Of a stretch of DNA of 6,141 bases, positions 4,718-6,141 are shown piece by piece. This stretch comes from an uncultured Isosphaeraceae bacterium (GTDB taxonomy: Bacteria; Planctomycetota; Planctomycetia; Isosphaerales; Isosphaeraceae): NCBI GenBank assembly GCA_937907405.1, contig CALCIC010000320.1, forward strand, positions 1 to 6,141. The letters are read 5' to 3'. Under the pieces are notes generated by a model. The model was not told the origin of the DNA, did not search any database, and was given only the letters and a program-made list of their open reading frames with translations. Both the position numbers and the translations under genes were made by a program. Positions within the stretch are counted from its first letter, which is position 1. Every line of letters starts with the position of its first letter.

Positions 4718-6019
4718 CTACCGTCCGACGAACATGAGGACGTTGGTGACGATCGAGAGGGCCAGGAGCGCGGCGATGGCGGCGATGATCTGGTTGCGGC
4801 TGTTGACGTAGCCGGCGACCTCGATCATCTGGTCCTCGGTGGCCGCGGCGGGGACGAACTCGCCGATCTCCCCCTGGGCGAGCGCTTCGAGGCTGTTGAG
4901 GTTCTGGCCGGCGATCATGGGGCTGTCCCCCTGAAGCAGGCACTTGAAGTCGAGGATCAGGTCGTCGGGGTTCTGGTAGCGGTTCTCGCGGTTCTTGGAG
5001 AGCATGGTTTCGATCACCATGCCCATGCCGCTGGAGATGCCGGTGTTGACGTGGTCCGGCGGCACCAGCTCGACGCGGGGGTCGACGTGCTTGCGCATCA
5101 CCTCCGACGGCGTGTCGCCGCCGTAGGGGACCTTGCCGGTCATCATGTGGTAGAGCGTGGCGCCCAGGCTGTAGACGTCGGCGCGGATGTCGACGTCGGT
5201 CTGGCCGCGGACCTGCTCGGGGCTGATGTAATAGGGGGTGCCGATGGCCATGCCGGCCTCGGCCAGCCCCCACTTCTCGTCGCCGGTGAGGCGGGCCAGG
5301 CCGAGGTCGGCGAGCTTGACGCCGCCGTCCTTGGTGAGGATCACGTTCTCGGGCTTGATGTCGCGGTGGATCAGCCCGCGCTGGTTGGCGTGCTTGAGCG
5401 CCTCGGCGACCGCCATGGCGATCCGCACGGCCTCCTTCTCCTCGAACAGCTTGTTCTTGTCGATGTAGTCCTTGATCGTCGGCCCCTCGACGTACTCCAT
5501 GACGAAGAAGAACCGGCCGCCGGCCTCCCCCGCGTCGATCGCGTTGACGATGTTGTTGTGCGACAGCTTGGCGGCGATCTGGGCCTCGCGCTCGAACCGG
5601 CGGATGAACTCCTTGTTCTGCGCCAGCGAATCGAGCAGGATCTTGATGGCCACGATCCGATTGACGCTGATCTGCTTGGCCTTGAACACCACCCCCATCG
5701 ACCCCTTGCCGAGTTTGTCGATGATCGTGTAGCCGGGGACCTCCAGCTTGCGCGCCCCCTCCCCCCGCTCCTGGAGCAGCCGGACGACCTGGCTGCGAGT
5801 CAAGACCTTGGCGTTGACCATGATCTCAAGCAGGCTCTGGCCGGGCGCATTCCCCTTGTCCTGGCTTGCAAGCTTGGCGCGATGCGCCTTGCAGGCTTCG
5901 ACCTCGCCGGGCGTGGCCAGGCCGCGCCTCACGATCGACTTTTCGAGGTTGGATTCGTCAAGGGCAGAGAGCCCTCGGGTGTCTTTCGGCGTTTCGCCGG
6001 TTTCAGCCGGGGTGGCCAT
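4718..6019 (-). CDS. Hanks-type Ser/Thr protein kinase, C-terminally membrane anchored
   Basis: This gene encodes 433 residues. The kinase domain spans about 97-362 with all key elements: glycine loop G104-K-G-S-M-G109, ATP lysine K126 in VAIK, helix-C glutamate E145, catalytic loop HRDIKPEN (218-225; D220, K222, N225), metal motif D238-L-G (DLG in place of DFG), SPE (266-268) in place of APE, D281 in RADVYSLG, and R347. HRD marks it as an RD kinase probably activated by phosphorylation of its activation loop. Residues 20-88 form a separate helical domain with SIVRRGLATPGEVEAC and SLLEIMVNAKVLTRSQVVRLL, which resembles the repeated helical N-terminal domain of GspE/PilB-type ATPases (a resemblance by eye). 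A single helix at about 410-431 ends two residues before the C-terminus, so there is no extracytoplasmic sensor domain and the kinase should face the cytoplasm. The ATG at 6019 is preceded by GGAG eight bases upstream. It is convergent with the four-cysteine gene. The substrate is unknown. Confidence 0.93.
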   Translation of the reverse strand: MATPAETGETPKDTRGLSALDESNLEKSIVRRGLATPGEVEACKAHRAKLASQDKGNAPGQSLLEIMVNAKVLTRSQVVRLLQERGEGARKLEVPGYTIIDKLGKGSMGVVFKAKQISVNRIVAIKILLDSLAQNKEFIRRFEREAQIAAKLSHNNIVNAIDAGEAGGRFFFVMEYVEGPTIKDYIDKNKLFEEKEAVRIAMAVAEALKHANQRGLIHRDIKPENVILTKDGGVKLADLGLARLTGDEKWGLAEAGMAIGTPYYISPEQVRGQTDVDIRADVYSLGATLYHMMTGKVPYGGDTPSEVMRKHVDPRVELVPPDHVNTGISSGMGMVIETMLSKNRENRYQNPDDLILDFKCLLQGDSPMIAGQNLNSLEALAQGEIGEFVPAAATEDQMIEVAGYVNSRNQIIAAIAALLALSIVTNVLMFVGR

Positions 6020-6141
6020 GCCGCCGTCTCCGCGCCCCCGCCTCCCCGCTGCAAAACGAGTGGACGGCGGCCCTGTATCTGAAGAATACCCAAGAACTGG
6101 AATCGTATCGCTTGAGCGAGGCGGAAGAGATGAAGGAATTC
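6020..6141. other. Upstream region of the kinase gene and window edge
   Basis: This region contains the kinase ribosome binding site (complement of 6028-6031, GGAG). I found no convincing leftward promoter. On the + strand, the frame of base 6049 reads as plausible protein to the window end (for example NTQELESYRLSEAEEMKEF), and an ATG at 6130 has GAGG (6118-6121) eight bases upstream. A divergent gene may therefore begin here, but too little is visible to call it. Confidence 0.35.

Noticed and set aside
4365..5273. 302-codon minus-strand open frame overlapping the kinase 3' end and the four-cysteine gene
   Set aside because: It is Arg/Pro/His-rich, crosses two real genes and a terminator, and has no family resemblance.
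5051..6082. 343-codon + strand open frame opposite the kinase gene
   Set aside because: The translation is a low-complexity run of Asp, Val, Leu and His arising from complementary kinase codons. The kinase motifs on the other strand are complete.

Overview
The window looks like chromosomal DNA of a GC-rich planctomycete, probably of the Isosphaeraceae type. This is inferred from the kind of genes present (a lengthened L28, a YfhO-type membrane protein beginning with an LPLWNPYAGCG motif, a Hanks-type kinase with an extra N-terminal domain and a C-terminal membrane anchor) and from high third-position GC. No sequence search was possible. I see no insertion sequence, phage gene, CRISPR array, tRNA or rRNA, and nothing that amounts to a new multi-gene system.

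Layout from left to right. At 3-482 (+) is the C-terminal end of acetyl-CoA synthetase (acs), cut by the window edge and followed at once by a strong hairpin. At 615-800 (+) is rpmF (ribosomal protein L32), with its own sigma70-like promoter at 535-562 and a GTG start. From 801 to 1113 there is no gene. This stretch holds a pair of facing REP-like palindromes (884-944) and the terminator of the next gene. At 1114-1434 (-) is rpmB (ribosomal protein L28), convergent with rpmF. A gene-free stretch of about 436 bases (1435-1870) separates rpmB from the rightward gene at 1871-4231, which encodes a 786-residue polytopic YfhO-family (GT-C-like) membrane protein. A short gap leads to 4285-4593 (+), a 102-residue four-cysteine protein of unknown function. 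A convergent hairpin (4638-4679) then separates it from the leftward gene at 4718-6019 (-), a tail-anchored Ser/Thr protein kinase. The last 122 bases are the kinase upstream region. They also contain a short stretch that reads like protein on the + strand and could be the start of a divergent gene.

The genes are mostly ordinary single transcription units for carbon activation, translation, envelope modification and signalling. Only the YfhO-like gene and the small four-cysteine gene are close and co-directional enough to share a transcript. The unusual points are the REP-like pair with base changes compensated in both stems, an 80-base AT-rich island (25 of 80 G+C by count) inside the otherwise very GC-rich YfhO-like gene, an L32 whose zinc site is C-x2-C/H-x2-C, and the domain plan of the kinase.
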